A stretch of 64,000 nt of DNA from Armatimonadota bacterium (lineage in GTDB: Bacteria > Armatimonadota > JADLDR01): assembly GCA_020846535.1 (NCBI GenBank), contig JADLDR010000041.1, forward strand, positions 1-64,000, written 5' to 3'. A program made the translations under genes and the position numbers. The notes beneath the pieces were generated by a model that saw nothing but the letters and a program-made list of their open reading frames with translations, made no database searches and was not told the origin of the DNA. The first letter of the stretch is position 1. Each line of letters starts with the position of its first letter. Below are positions 1 to 8,268 of this stretch, one piece after another.

Positions 1-9
1 AGGTGTCCG

Positions 10-381
10 ATGAAGCGTCCGCAGTATACACCGGAGTTCCAGGATGAAGCCGTGCGCCAGGTTCTGGACGGCCAAGAGACCCTGGCCCGGATCGCTCGGA
101 ATCTGAGCATCCGTGACAACACGCTTGTGACGTGGAAGAAGACGACTCGGAAAGGGCATGGGGGACCTCCGCGCTCAACGCTGGGGAAGAGCTATCCCAG
201 ACGGAACGGGCCCGTCTCAGGCGGGAGAACCGTCAGTTGCAGCTGGAGCAAGCGATCTGAAACAAAGCGATGGGTATCGTTGCGAGGGCACGGTGAGCCG
301 CTACCAGTTCATTCGCGAGCCGAGCAAGCCGTTCTCGGGCCTTGTTAATGCAACGCATCGAGTAACCTTTCCGAATCGTAG
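10..381 (+). mobile_element. Degenerate IS3-family transposase remnant (OrfA N-terminus, frameshifted OrfA coiled-coil, start of OrfB)
   Basis: MKRPQYTPEFQDEAVRQVLDGQETLARIARNLSIRDNTLVTWKK is IS3 OrfA HTH-like; another frame reads ERARLRRENRQLQLEQAI, then SRYQFIREPSKPFS (OrfB start), then unrelated sequence. Confidence 0.8.
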
Positions 382-459
382 CGGTTGAAGGAATGCAAGG
401 GCGGCATGACAAAAGTAGAAGTAATGTTATTGGCAGCTTTTCGAAGACTCGGAGGTAAC

Positions 460-1297
460 ATGCTCTCCCGCCGCCAATTCATCAAACAGGCGTTCCGAAG
501 GGACGTTCCGATGCTCGGTGGGGGTGCGGCCTATTCGCTGGCGGAAGCCTCCTGACTGAAAGTGTACCGGGTCAATGCACCCCTTCCGGGGCTGCCGGCC
601 CCGCTGGAGGGATTCACGATCTGTCAGATGACCGACCTGCACCAGGGGCCGCTGGTGACCGAAGCGCACATCCGCCGGACATCGGGCATGGCGATGAGCC
701 TCAACCCCGATATGATCGTCCTGACCGGCAACTTCGTTCAGAACAGCGCCCGCTTCGCCAGAAAGCTGCGGTGAAGCCCTTTCCATGCTCAGGGCGTGTT
801 ACGGGGTCTACGGGGTCTACGGGAACCACGACCACTGGTCCGGCGATATCGCGGGAGTGATCGCAGGGCTGCGGCCAAGCGGGATGACGCTGCTGGTCAA
901 TCAGGCCGTGAAAATCAAAGCAAACGATTACGAATGGTGGCTGTGCGGTCGGGACGATTCCTGGGCAGGACGTCCCGACCTTCCGAAAACGCTGGCGGAT
1001 ATGCCGGAAGGAGCCTTCAAAATTCTCCTCTGCCACGAACCGGATTTTGCCGATACCGCGGCGAAATATGATATCGGGCTGCAACTATCCGGCCACTCCC
1101 ACGGAGGACAAGTGTCCCTTCCCCTGACCGGCCCTATCATCCTGCCGCCGCATGGCCGAAAATATCCGGTCGGCTTGCAGCAAGTCGGCGATACCGGCTC
1201 ATGGGTCTATACCAGCCGGGGGATCGGCGTCTCATTTCCGCCCGTCCGCCTGAACTGCCGCCCGGAAATCACGCTGCTGACGCTGAGCAGGGCGTGA
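460..1297 (+). pseudogene. Metallophosphoesterase (YkuE/YaeI-like, twin-arginine-like leader) disrupted by in-frame TGA (553-555) and a frameshift near 772-785
   Basis: MLSRRQFIKQAF..EAS*LKVYRV..GFTICQMTDLHQGPLV..DMIVLTGNFV, then shifted frame YGVYGNHDHWSG..LLCHEPDF..LSGHSHGGQVSLP; metallophosphoesterase motifs in collinear order. Confidence 0.85.
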
Positions 1298-1330
1298 AGC
1301 AAACATAACCGACTGGAGATCTCCTGATCT

Positions 1331-2371
1331 ATGAAACTGCATCCGGTCTTCGACGACCCCTCGGCGGTGGTGGTCTTCCGCGCCGTCGTTCCTTCCGAAC
1401 CGGCCTGGCCCGATTTTCGCCGGGCCGCCCGCGAAGCCCTGAGCGCCTTTCAGTTGCGGCTGGAAGGCGAGAAAGCCGTCCTCAAGCCCAATGTCACGGT
1501 CGGGGAGTATCACGGCAATCCGGAGAGCGGCATCCAGACCCATCCAGCCTTCGTCTGGGGGATAGCGGAATACCTGAAAGAAAACGGCGTCCGGCGGGGC
1601 GGCGTCTACGTGCTGGAAGACCCTCGCGATACCGATGACAACAACCCCCGCCACTGGAAGGGAACCGGCTACCTGGAGGTGGCCGAAGCCACCGGAGCCA
1701 AGCTGCGCTGCCCGACCAGCTTCACCTGCGTAAAGAAGCCTGTCGCCCGGCCCCATGTCTGGCCTTATCAAAATGTCAGCCGCCTGGCCGTGGATCCGAA
1801 TGGGACCGTGCTTCTCAATGTCCCGAAATTCAAGACCCACAATCTGGGCATCACTACCCTCTGCATGAAGAACTTGATGGGCGTGGTCAATGCCTGGGAC
1901 CGCCATTACTGCGGCCAGGCGATGAGCGACCTGCCGCCGGAGGTGGCTGCGGAGGTGCGAACGAAGCGCGAGGCGCACGAACTCTACCAGGAGGGGCTGG
2001 GAAAACGCCTGTCCGATCTGGCCCAGGCGGTCCAACCGCACCTGAATATCGTGGAAGGGGTGATCGGGCGGGACGGGACAGGGTTCCAGAGAGGGAGCAA
2101 CTACCCCCTCGGCCTGGTGGTCGCCGGGCGGAACATGGTAGCCGTGGACAGTGTGTGCAGCTTTATCATGGGCTTCGATCCCCGAAAGATCGTCTACCTG
2201 CGCGTGGCGGCGGAAACCGGCCTGGGCACCAACGACCTTGCCGACCTGCGCCTCTATAGCGTAGGCGACGGCGAGATCGTTCCCTGCGCCCGCCCGGAAA
2301 CCCTGCGCGCGCAGCCCCGCTTCCGCGTCATTACAGGCGTCGCGGGCGACGACAGCGCCTATTACGGATAG
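1331..2371 (+). CDS. DUF362 domain-containing protein
   Basis: EKAVLKPNVT..VLEDP..LLNVPKFKTHNLGITTLCMKNLMGVV..VAVDSVCSFIMGFDP are DUF362-type motifs. Confidence 0.85.
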   Translation: MKLHPVFDDPSAVVVFRAVVPSEPAWPDFRRAAREALSAFQLRLEGEKAVLKPNVTVGEYHGNPESGIQTHPAFVWGIAEYLKENGVRRGGVYVLEDPRDTDDNNPRHWKGTGYLEVAEATGAKLRCPTSFTCVKKPVARPHVWPYQNVSRLAVDPNGTVLLNVPKFKTHNLGITTLCMKNLMGVVNAWDRHYCGQAMSDLPPEVAAEVRTKREAHELYQEGLGKRLSDLAQAVQPHLNIVEGVIGRDGTGFQRGSNYPLGLVVAGRNMVAVDSVCSFIMGFDPRKIVYLRVAAETGLGTNDLADLRLYSVGDGEIVPCARPETLRAQPRFRVITGVAGDDSAYYG

Positions 2372-2388
2372 CCTGACGGCAAAAAACG

Positions 2389-2817
2389 CTACACGAAGAT
2401 GATATTGGAGTTCATCTTCATGACAAAATCCCGGAAGGGTTCCCAGAGTTCCGGGCGGATGCCGTAGGAGTCGCCTTCGGGGAAGCCTTCCGCCAGGCCG
2501 CACAGTCCCGCAAGGCTGGCAGCGCCCTTCAGATCCTCCGCCGTGACCGGCTTGACGAGTTTGACGAGAAGCTGGGCGGTTACGGTCATCAGGTCCAGGT
2601 CGCTGCATTCCGCCCGGTCGTCGCGGGGCAGCACATTGTTCACATAAATCTGAGTGATGCCGATATCCTTCCAGTAGATGAAGAGCTTGTCCCCGAGCTT
2701 GATATCCGAGGAGACGCAGAACCACTTGCTGTCTCCCGGCTGCATGGCATCCCAATCCTCCTCCCGGGCCACCGGGACGATCCACTGCTTGCACACCACC
2801 CTCAACATATGAGACAA
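2389..2817 (-). CDS. Hypothetical protein, possible EVE/PUA-like fold
   Basis: Compact 142 aa ORF; WIVPVAREEDWDAMQPGDSKWFCVSSDIKLGDKLFIYW resembles EVE/PUA-like N-termini. Confidence 0.5.
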   Translation of the reverse strand: MSHMLRVVCKQWIVPVAREEDWDAMQPGDSKWFCVSSDIKLGDKLFIYWKDIGITQIYVNNVLPRDDRAECSDLDLMTVTAQLLVKLVKPVTAEDLKGAASLAGLCGLAEGFPEGDSYGIRPELWEPFRDFVMKMNSNIIFV

Positions 2818-2884
2818 CCTCCTCCGGTTTGGTAGTCACCACCAACAGTATAGCACAACCCGTGCGCTTCTGCAAGGTTCACAC

Positions 2885-2913
2885 TTGACGGCCATAACAA
2901 AAGGGTATAGAAT
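2885..2913 (+). promoter_or_regulatory. Sigma70-like promoter upstream of the MNT/HEPN pair (TTGACG - 17 bp - TAGAAT)
   Basis: TTGACG at 2885-2890, 17-bp spacer, TAGAAT at 2908-2913, about 31 bp upstream of the ATG. Confidence 0.6.
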
Positions 2914-2930
2914 AGTCGTAAGAAACGACT
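2914..2930. promoter_or_regulatory. Palindromic operator candidate AGTCGT-N5-ACGACT
   Basis: Perfect 6-bp inverted repeat directly after the -10 box. Confidence 0.5.
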
Positions 2931-2943
2931 GGGAGCGAGAGAA

Positions 2944-3276
2944 ATGTCCACTCTATCCCGATTGGAGAAGCGGCGACGGGAGCGACGCGAATCGATGAGG
3001 CTGGAGGCGCTGAGCCTGCTGCGGGCGGCGCTGACCGAGATCCTGCCCGGTCAGCCGGTCTATGTCTACGGATCCATCCTCCGGCCCGGAGCGTTTTCGG
3101 AACAGTCAGATATCGATATTGCGCTGGTCGGACCGCCACGCGACGGCTCCGTTTATCTGGTTCAGGCCCGAATCGAAGAAATCGTCGGGCGGCCCGTGGA
3201 TGTGGTTTTGCTGGAAGAAACACGTCTAAAGGTCAAGATTATGCGGGAGGGCGAGTTATGGACGAGTTGGGACTGA
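2944..3276 (+). CDS. MNT-type nucleotidyltransferase (MntA-like antitoxin)
   Basis: YVYGSILRPGAFSEQSDIDIALVGP: GS..SDxDxA minimal nucleotidyltransferase motif. Confidence 0.85.
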   Translation: MSTLSRLEKRRRERRESMRLEALSLLRAALTEILPGQPVYVYGSILRPGAFSEQSDIDIALVGPPRDGSVYLVQARIEEIVGRPVDVVLLEETRLKVKIMREGELWTSWD

Positions 3277-3737
3277 AGGTGCTGTCTGCCGAAATGCAAG
3301 AAGATATGAGAGCCATGGCTGAGGCCTGCCAGACCGCCAAGGAGCGGTTGGGCGGCGGTTCCGATCCCGAAATCGAGGCGGCGGCGTTTCATCTGGCTCG
3401 CGTCTATAACATTCTGGAACAGATGGCCCTGCGCGTTGCGAAAGCCTTTGAGAACCGGATCGATGAAACCGGCGGCTGGCATATTGAACTCCTCCGCAGG
3501 CTGTCCCTGGAGATACCCGGCGTTCGGCCTGCTCTCTTTCCTCAAAGCCTGCTCCCCGATTTGCAGGAGCTTCGCGCCTTCCGGCATATATTCCGGCACG
3601 CCTATGACCTGGCGCTCAGGCCGGAACGCTTCCGCCCCTTGCTCGATACCGCTGACCGTGTGTCCACAACACTTCCCGGTTTGACCCGCGCATTCATCGC
3701 AGCGGTGGCCCGACAGGAAGGCTGGGACACACCCTGA
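3258..3737 (+). CDS. HEPN (HepT-like) domain protein
   Basis: Helical; LRAFRHIFRHAYDLAL HEPN-like motif; overlaps the MNT gene by 19 bp. Confidence 0.8.
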   Translation: MDELGLKVLSAEMQEDMRAMAEACQTAKERLGGGSDPEIEAAAFHLARVYNILEQMALRVAKAFENRIDETGGWHIELLRRLSLEIPGVRPALFPQSLLPDLQELRAFRHIFRHAYDLALRPERFRPLLDTADRVSTTLPGLTRAFIAAVARQEGWDTP

Positions 3738-3750
3738 CAGACGAACGGTT

Positions 3751-6700
3751 CTAATTGGACCGGCGGACGGCAGCCATCAAAAAGCGCAGGGCCGCCTGCT
3801 GAACCGCCGGGCCGTTTTCCGGGTCGTGCAGCAACCCACCCCATAAGTACAGGATGCGCCCTTTCCCGCCGGGAAGGGAGACCAGCCCTCCGGCGTCACC
3901 GTATAGTTTGCCGCTCGATCCCCGGACAGTGTAGATAGGGGTGTAATGGGCCCCTTGCGGCAGGCGGGATCGGTCGATGCTTCTCAGGCGCGGGTCGCCC
4001 GGCGGGAAGGGGAAGCGTTCGGGAAGCTCCGGCAGGGCGGTCTGGCCGACAATCGCCTGCACGGTCAGAGCATCCTTCGGGGCAGCCTCGATAGCGTTGT
4101 AAATGGGAACACCCAGCCGGTCGGTGAGGGGTTCGGCGCGGTGGAAGCCCGGCCCGTTGGCGTAGTAAAGCGGGAAGGGGCCGGGCGAAAGAAGGAGAAG
4201 GGTTCCACCTTTCTGCACGTAGCGCGCAACGGCCTCCGCAGCGTCGCCGGGAGAGCGGACCGTATGAAGATACTCCTCCCCGCCCGCATAGACGGCTGCC
4301 GGGAATCGCCGGACATTGAAAAAGGCCGGATCCGCCAGTTGCTCCCCGCTCAGGAAGACTGAACGGCTTCCCAGGCCGACCCGCTGCATCAGGTTGATGG
4401 CAGGCCCGCCCGGATTGGGCGGGAGGATCGCTACCGAGTCGGGAGGGACAGCAGCCGTTTCATCCTTGAGGGCCGCTATCGCCGCCTCTTCGCGCCGTTC
4501 GCGCTGCCACTGGGCTGCTCCGGCTTGCAGCCTCCGGATGACATTCGGCAGTTCCTTTTCCTGACCGGGGGGAATCAGCGTGGCGGCCCAGACCGTTCTG
4601 CCGCCCGGATCGATGCCTGTCGCGCTTTTGCCGTCCAGAGGAAAGAGATTGACCAGCAGGCGGGCCGTGTAGACCGGCGGCCAGGCCCGCCAGGCGAGGG
4701 CTTCGGTGGCAGAGTCGGCAGTTTGCTTGGAACCGTCGGAAAGGAGAACGGAAGGCAGGTCGCTGCCGCCTGCGCTGTAGGCCAGCAAGAGGGCCGGGCC
4801 GGCAACCGGGGCCGCGAACGAAACAGGCTCCGCAATCCTTCTCCTCTCATTGACAGGAGCGAGATCGAACGGAACGCCCCAGGCCCACAGACGGCCTTGA
4901 GGCAGCCCGACCCAGTTGTCCATGCTGCTCCACGCGCTGTCCGGGAAGGAGGTGTGCGGCAGAGGAATGGGCTGATACGGGCTGCCTGCCGGCAACGCCG
5001 CCACAACCCCTTCAGTCAGAGGCGGTAAACTCGGTAAAATCGTGCCGTTTTCGTCCGGCTCTCCGATCAGGATGCGATCTTCGTTACGCAGATTCTTGAT
5101 ATAGAGCGACCAGAGCGCATGGGGCGGGCGGATGAAGTCCCGGCCTTCGGTCAGGGGGCCGGTTCCCCCGTTCCTCACGATATAGACGGATCGCCTGCTG
5201 ATATCCACATAGGGAACCGTCAGGGACAGGTCGAACCGCGGGCGGCGGCTTCTCAGATTGAAGGAAAGATGCCCGTCCGGGTTGTAGCGGTAATCGCTGA
5301 TCGAAGTATGCGCCCCTTCCTTGTTGAACACCATCGCCGCCTTCTCTCCGGCCAGCACCCGCACGACCGAATCCCCCACCGGCTCGGTCATGAAGAGCGG
5401 AGAGGAGAAGCCGTAGCCAGCCCTCATCCCCACTCCGTAGACATTGCCTGCATAGAGGCCGTAGCCTTCGGTCATATCGGAAGGAATATAATCGGCAAGA
5501 GAATCGCGGTAGCTTTCCCGGTAGAGCAGGTGCCATCTCGAAAGAGACCCCTGCAAGGCCCACATCAGGACAGGATCGCCGGTATGCACGGCGGTCTGGG
5601 CGAGGGTGTCCAGGTTCCAGAAGACCTCGTTGGCGCAGGCAGCCCCGGTCCAGTCCCGACCGCTGTTCGGCTCCCAGAGAAAGGCGCTGTCCAGGTTGTC
5701 ATAGCGGTTGTTATCTGAAGGCCAGAGGATCATATAGCGATAGGTGAAAGCGCGGGCCAGTTCCAGAGCGCGGCGGGCCTGGTTGCGGAGCGCCTCCTCC
5801 GCAGAGTCCTTGAACGTCATATAGAAATCCAGGCAAAACGACGCGCTCAGCGTCCCGCCGATGGCGAACGGGGACGAGGGCACATCGGCGAACTCGTTGC
5901 GCGTCCAGGCGATATATTTCGCCCAGTTCAGAACGCCGTTCGCGATATCGAGGTACTCTTTTTTGGCGAAATCGCGGTAGAGGCCCAGGAAGAGACGCCC
6001 TGCCGCGAAGCCGTTCGCATTGTGGAGGGTGGTGGCCGCCTTCCCACCCCATTCGGGCGTCCAGGCCCCTTCCAGGGGCTTTTCCCAGTAGACGCACTCC
6101 TCGCCTTTGACCTTGAAACGCTTCGCATAGCGCAACAGGGCCTGCGCTTCGGTATCCATCGCCTGGAGCCGCGCGGCATCGCCCTGCCGGGCCGCCGCGG
6201 CGGTCGGGCTTTCGTTGTGCCAGCCCCAGCCGGAGATCAGCTTTGTGCCGGGAACCTGAAAGCTCCCTTCCACCCCCCCGATCAGGCTGCCCCCGGCAGG
6301 CCCTCCGAAGTCTTTCAGCCTCAGCCCGCCCGGAACCCAGGAGAGATCCACCGTTTCCGGAACGGGCGGCAGCCGGTCTTTGGCCTGCTCCCAGAGATAT
6401 GTCCAGAAGAAGCGGTTCGGATCGTCGCTGGCAGGCAGGCTCCGGCTCCAGAGAAGCGCCCCGCGTGAGGCGATGCCCTGTCCTGCCTTCGGAAACACCA
6501 GTTGCTGGTAGCCGGTTCCCCCGAACGGATAGACCAGGGCCACAAATTGCTCCTGCCGCGCTTTCGCTTTCAGGTCGGCAGGCTTCCATCGGTAGCCTGT
6601 AGCGACATCGCGCTCCGAGTTGTCCTGAAGGCGGGTTGTCTGAAGCTCCAGACCGGCGTATTGTCCTGCCCGCGAATCCCACAACCCGATGACCGGGATC

Positions 6701-7281
6701 GGGTGGGCTCCGAGAGGCGGCGTATAACTCCACTGCCGGTTATAAGGATAGGCGGAGATTTCCGGGGTTCCAACATGCGTATCCAGAAGAAGGGGAAAAG
6801 GATCCGCATAAGGGGTCGCGTTCAGCCATCCGCGATGATGCCAGCAGTCGGCCTCAGACAATGAAAGGGTCAGAAAATGAAACGGCTGTTTTCCGGCCAC
6901 CGCCTGCCACCGGGCGGCATCGAACGCCTTGAAATTCAGGCGAAACGAAATATACGGATAGGCCGGGGCTTCGGGCCTCAAAGCGACCGTGAAATAATCC
7001 TGCACCCCCAGCGCCAGGCCACTTCCCGCTTTTCCCTTGAGCATGGTGAAAGTGAGGACATTTCCCTGCGAGCTGACAGCGCATCGATCCGCCGTCACCA
7101 GCCGGTCGGTACTGAACGCTACAGACGCCACCGTCTGCCCATCCGAACGCACCACAAAGCCTGTATAAGCTGCGCCTTCCTTGACCGGGCGCACCCGGAT
7201 CGAATCGTTCCCGATTTCCTGGGCGTCCGAGGCTATGGATCCGACCACAAATCCGATTACACATGCCAGCCAGCAGCGCAT
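3751..7281 (-). CDS. Large secreted protein (about 1176 aa), putative carbohydrate-active enzyme with (alpha/alpha)-barrel-like middle and GATase-like C-terminus
   Basis: Signal peptide MRCWLACVIGFVVGSIASDAQ after an AGGAGG RBS (start moved from 7362 to 7281); C-terminus AVARYVQKGGTLLLLSPGPFPLYY. Confidence 0.7.
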   Translation of the reverse strand: MRCWLACVIGFVVGSIASDAQEIGNDSIRVRPVKEGAAYTGFVVRSDGQTVASVAFSTDRLVTADRCAVSSQGNVLTFTMLKGKAGSGLALGVQDYFTVALRPEAPAYPYISFRLNFKAFDAARWQAVAGKQPFHFLTLSLSEADCWHHRGWLNATPYADPFPLLLDTHVGTPEISAYPYNRQWSYTPPLGAHPIPVIGLWDSRAGQYAGLELQTTRLQDNSERDVATGYRWKPADLKAKARQEQFVALVYPFGGTGYQQLVFPKAGQGIASRGALLWSRSLPASDDPNRFFWTYLWEQAKDRLPPVPETVDLSWVPGGLRLKDFGGPAGGSLIGGVEGSFQVPGTKLISGWGWHNESPTAAAARQGDAARLQAMDTEAQALLRYAKRFKVKGEECVYWEKPLEGAWTPEWGGKAATTLHNANGFAAGRLFLGLYRDFAKKEYLDIANGVLNWAKYIAWTRNEFADVPSSPFAIGGTLSASFCLDFYMTFKDSAEEALRNQARRALELARAFTYRYMILWPSDNNRYDNLDSAFLWEPNSGRDWTGAACANEVFWNLDTLAQTAVHTGDPVLMWALQGSLSRWHLLYRESYRDSLADYIPSDMTEGYGLYAGNVYGVGMRAGYGFSSPLFMTEPVGDSVVRVLAGEKAAMVFNKEGAHTSISDYRYNPDGHLSFNLRSRRPRFDLSLTVPYVDISRRSVYIVRNGGTGPLTEGRDFIRPPHALWSLYIKNLRNEDRILIGEPDENGTILPSLPPLTEGVVAALPAGSPYQPIPLPHTSFPDSAWSSMDNWVGLPQGRLWAWGVPFDLAPVNERRRIAEPVSFAAPVAGPALLLAYSAGGSDLPSVLLSDGSKQTADSATEALAWRAWPPVYTARLLVNLFPLDGKSATGIDPGGRTVWAATLIPPGQEKELPNVIRRLQAGAAQWQRERREEAAIAALKDETAAVPPDSVAILPPNPGGPAINLMQRVGLGSRSVFLSGEQLADPAFFNVRRFPAAVYAGGEEYLHTVRSPGDAAEAVARYVQKGGTLLLLSPGPFPLYYANGPGFHRAEPLTDRLGVPIYNAIEAAPKDALTVQAIVGQTALPELPERFPFPPGDPRLRSIDRSRLPQGAHYTPIYTVRGSSGKLYGDAGGLVSLPGGKGRILYLWGGLLHDPENGPAVQQAALRFLMAAVRRSN

Positions 7282-7499
7282 GATGGAATCCTCCTGTGCG
7301 GCGTCAATGAATATATAAGGGCTTTCGCTTGTTGCCTTGTGTGGCCGATAGTCTGTGAGCAACTTATTCTGTAGTGAAAGCAGGGTTCCTTTCTGCTTGC
7401 ATCAGAGGAAATTGATAAAGAGCAGTTGCTTGACAGCATCACTTCTTTCCTTCTTTCTGTATAATATCACGCGCGGTTCGCAGTTTTTTCGCCTCCGGC

Positions 7500-7529
7500 T
7501 TGACAGAGGCGGGATCTATCGATTATAAT
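7500..7529 (+). promoter_or_regulatory. Consensus sigma70 promoter of the TetR-emrAB-like operon (TTGACA - 18 bp - TATAAT)
   Basis: TTGACA 7500-7505, TATAAT 7524-7529. Confidence 0.75.
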
Positions 7530-7532
7530 CGA

Positions 7533-7565
7533 AATCAAACAACCGTTTAAAATAAATGTTTGATT
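7533..7565. promoter_or_regulatory. Palindromic operator AATCAAACA-N15-TGTTTGATT between promoter and TetR start
   Basis: Perfect 9-bp inverted arms immediately 5' of the TetR ATG (7573). Confidence 0.65.
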
Positions 7566-7572
7566 AACAGCG

Positions 7573-8268
7573 ATGGACATCGAAAAAGCGGACACAAAAG
7601 AACGGCTTCTGGATGCAGCGGAACGGCTTTTCGCGGAAAGAGGAGTTCAGGAAACCTCGGTGCGTGAGATCACCGCCCGGGCCGGGGCCAACCTGGCCGC
7701 TGTGAACTATCATTTCGGCTCCAAGGATGACCTGATCCTGGCGGTCATCGCCCGGCGGTTAGGGCCCCTAAACGAGGAGAGGCTCTGCCTGCTGGACGCC
7801 TGCGAAATCCCGGGTTCCCCCCTGAATTTGACCCTGGAAAGGGCGCTGGACAGCTTTATCGCCCCGGCCATCCGTCTCTACCTGAAGCATCCCTATTTCA
7901 TGCGGCTGGCGGGCCGAATCGTCTTTACGGCGGACACGCAGCTTCGCCGGCTCTATATCACCCAGTTTGAGAAGGTCTATATGAAGATGAGGGACCTGTT
8001 GGCGAAGTTGCTGCCCGATCTTCCGAAAACGGAGCTGCTCTGGCGGATTCACTTCTTGCTGGGCGCGATGATCAATACCCATACCAACCATGCCGATCTG
8101 TACGAACTGTCGAGAGGACGGTGTGGCATCGAGAGCGTGCAACGAGTGGCGGACCGCCTGGTCGCCTTCTGCGCCGCAGGCTTCCGCGCGCCCGTCCCGA
8201 CGCATAATTATCCTGAGACAGGAGAGTGGAATGACGCAAATGCAAGCCCCACTGGCGGGGAAGGATAG
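7573..8268 (+). CDS. TetR/AcrR family regulator (CerR/DUF1956-like C-terminus)
   Basis: KERLLDAAERLFAERGVQETSVREITARAGANLAAVNYHFGSKDDLI; C-terminal LLPDLPKTELLWRIHFLLGAM. Confidence 0.93.
   Translation: MDIEKADTKERLLDAAERLFAERGVQETSVREITARAGANLAAVNYHFGSKDDLILAVIARRLGPLNEERLCLLDACEIPGSPLNLTLERALDSFIAPAIRLYLKHPYFMRLAGRIVFTADTQLRRLYITQFEKVYMKMRDLLAKLLPDLPKTELLWRIHFLLGAMINTHTNHADLYELSRGRCGIESVQRVADRLVAFCAAGFRAPVPTHNYPETGEWNDANASPTGGEG

Noticed and set aside
553-555. In-frame TGA as selenocysteine or recoded stop
   Set aside because: Lies between the leader and mature domain, not at a catalytic residue; other genes here use TGA as a stop, and a separate frameshift also breaks the gene.
1232-2875. 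547-aa minus-strand ORF
   Set aside because: Antisense to the DUF362 gene and out of frame over the EVE-like gene; low-complexity shadow composition.
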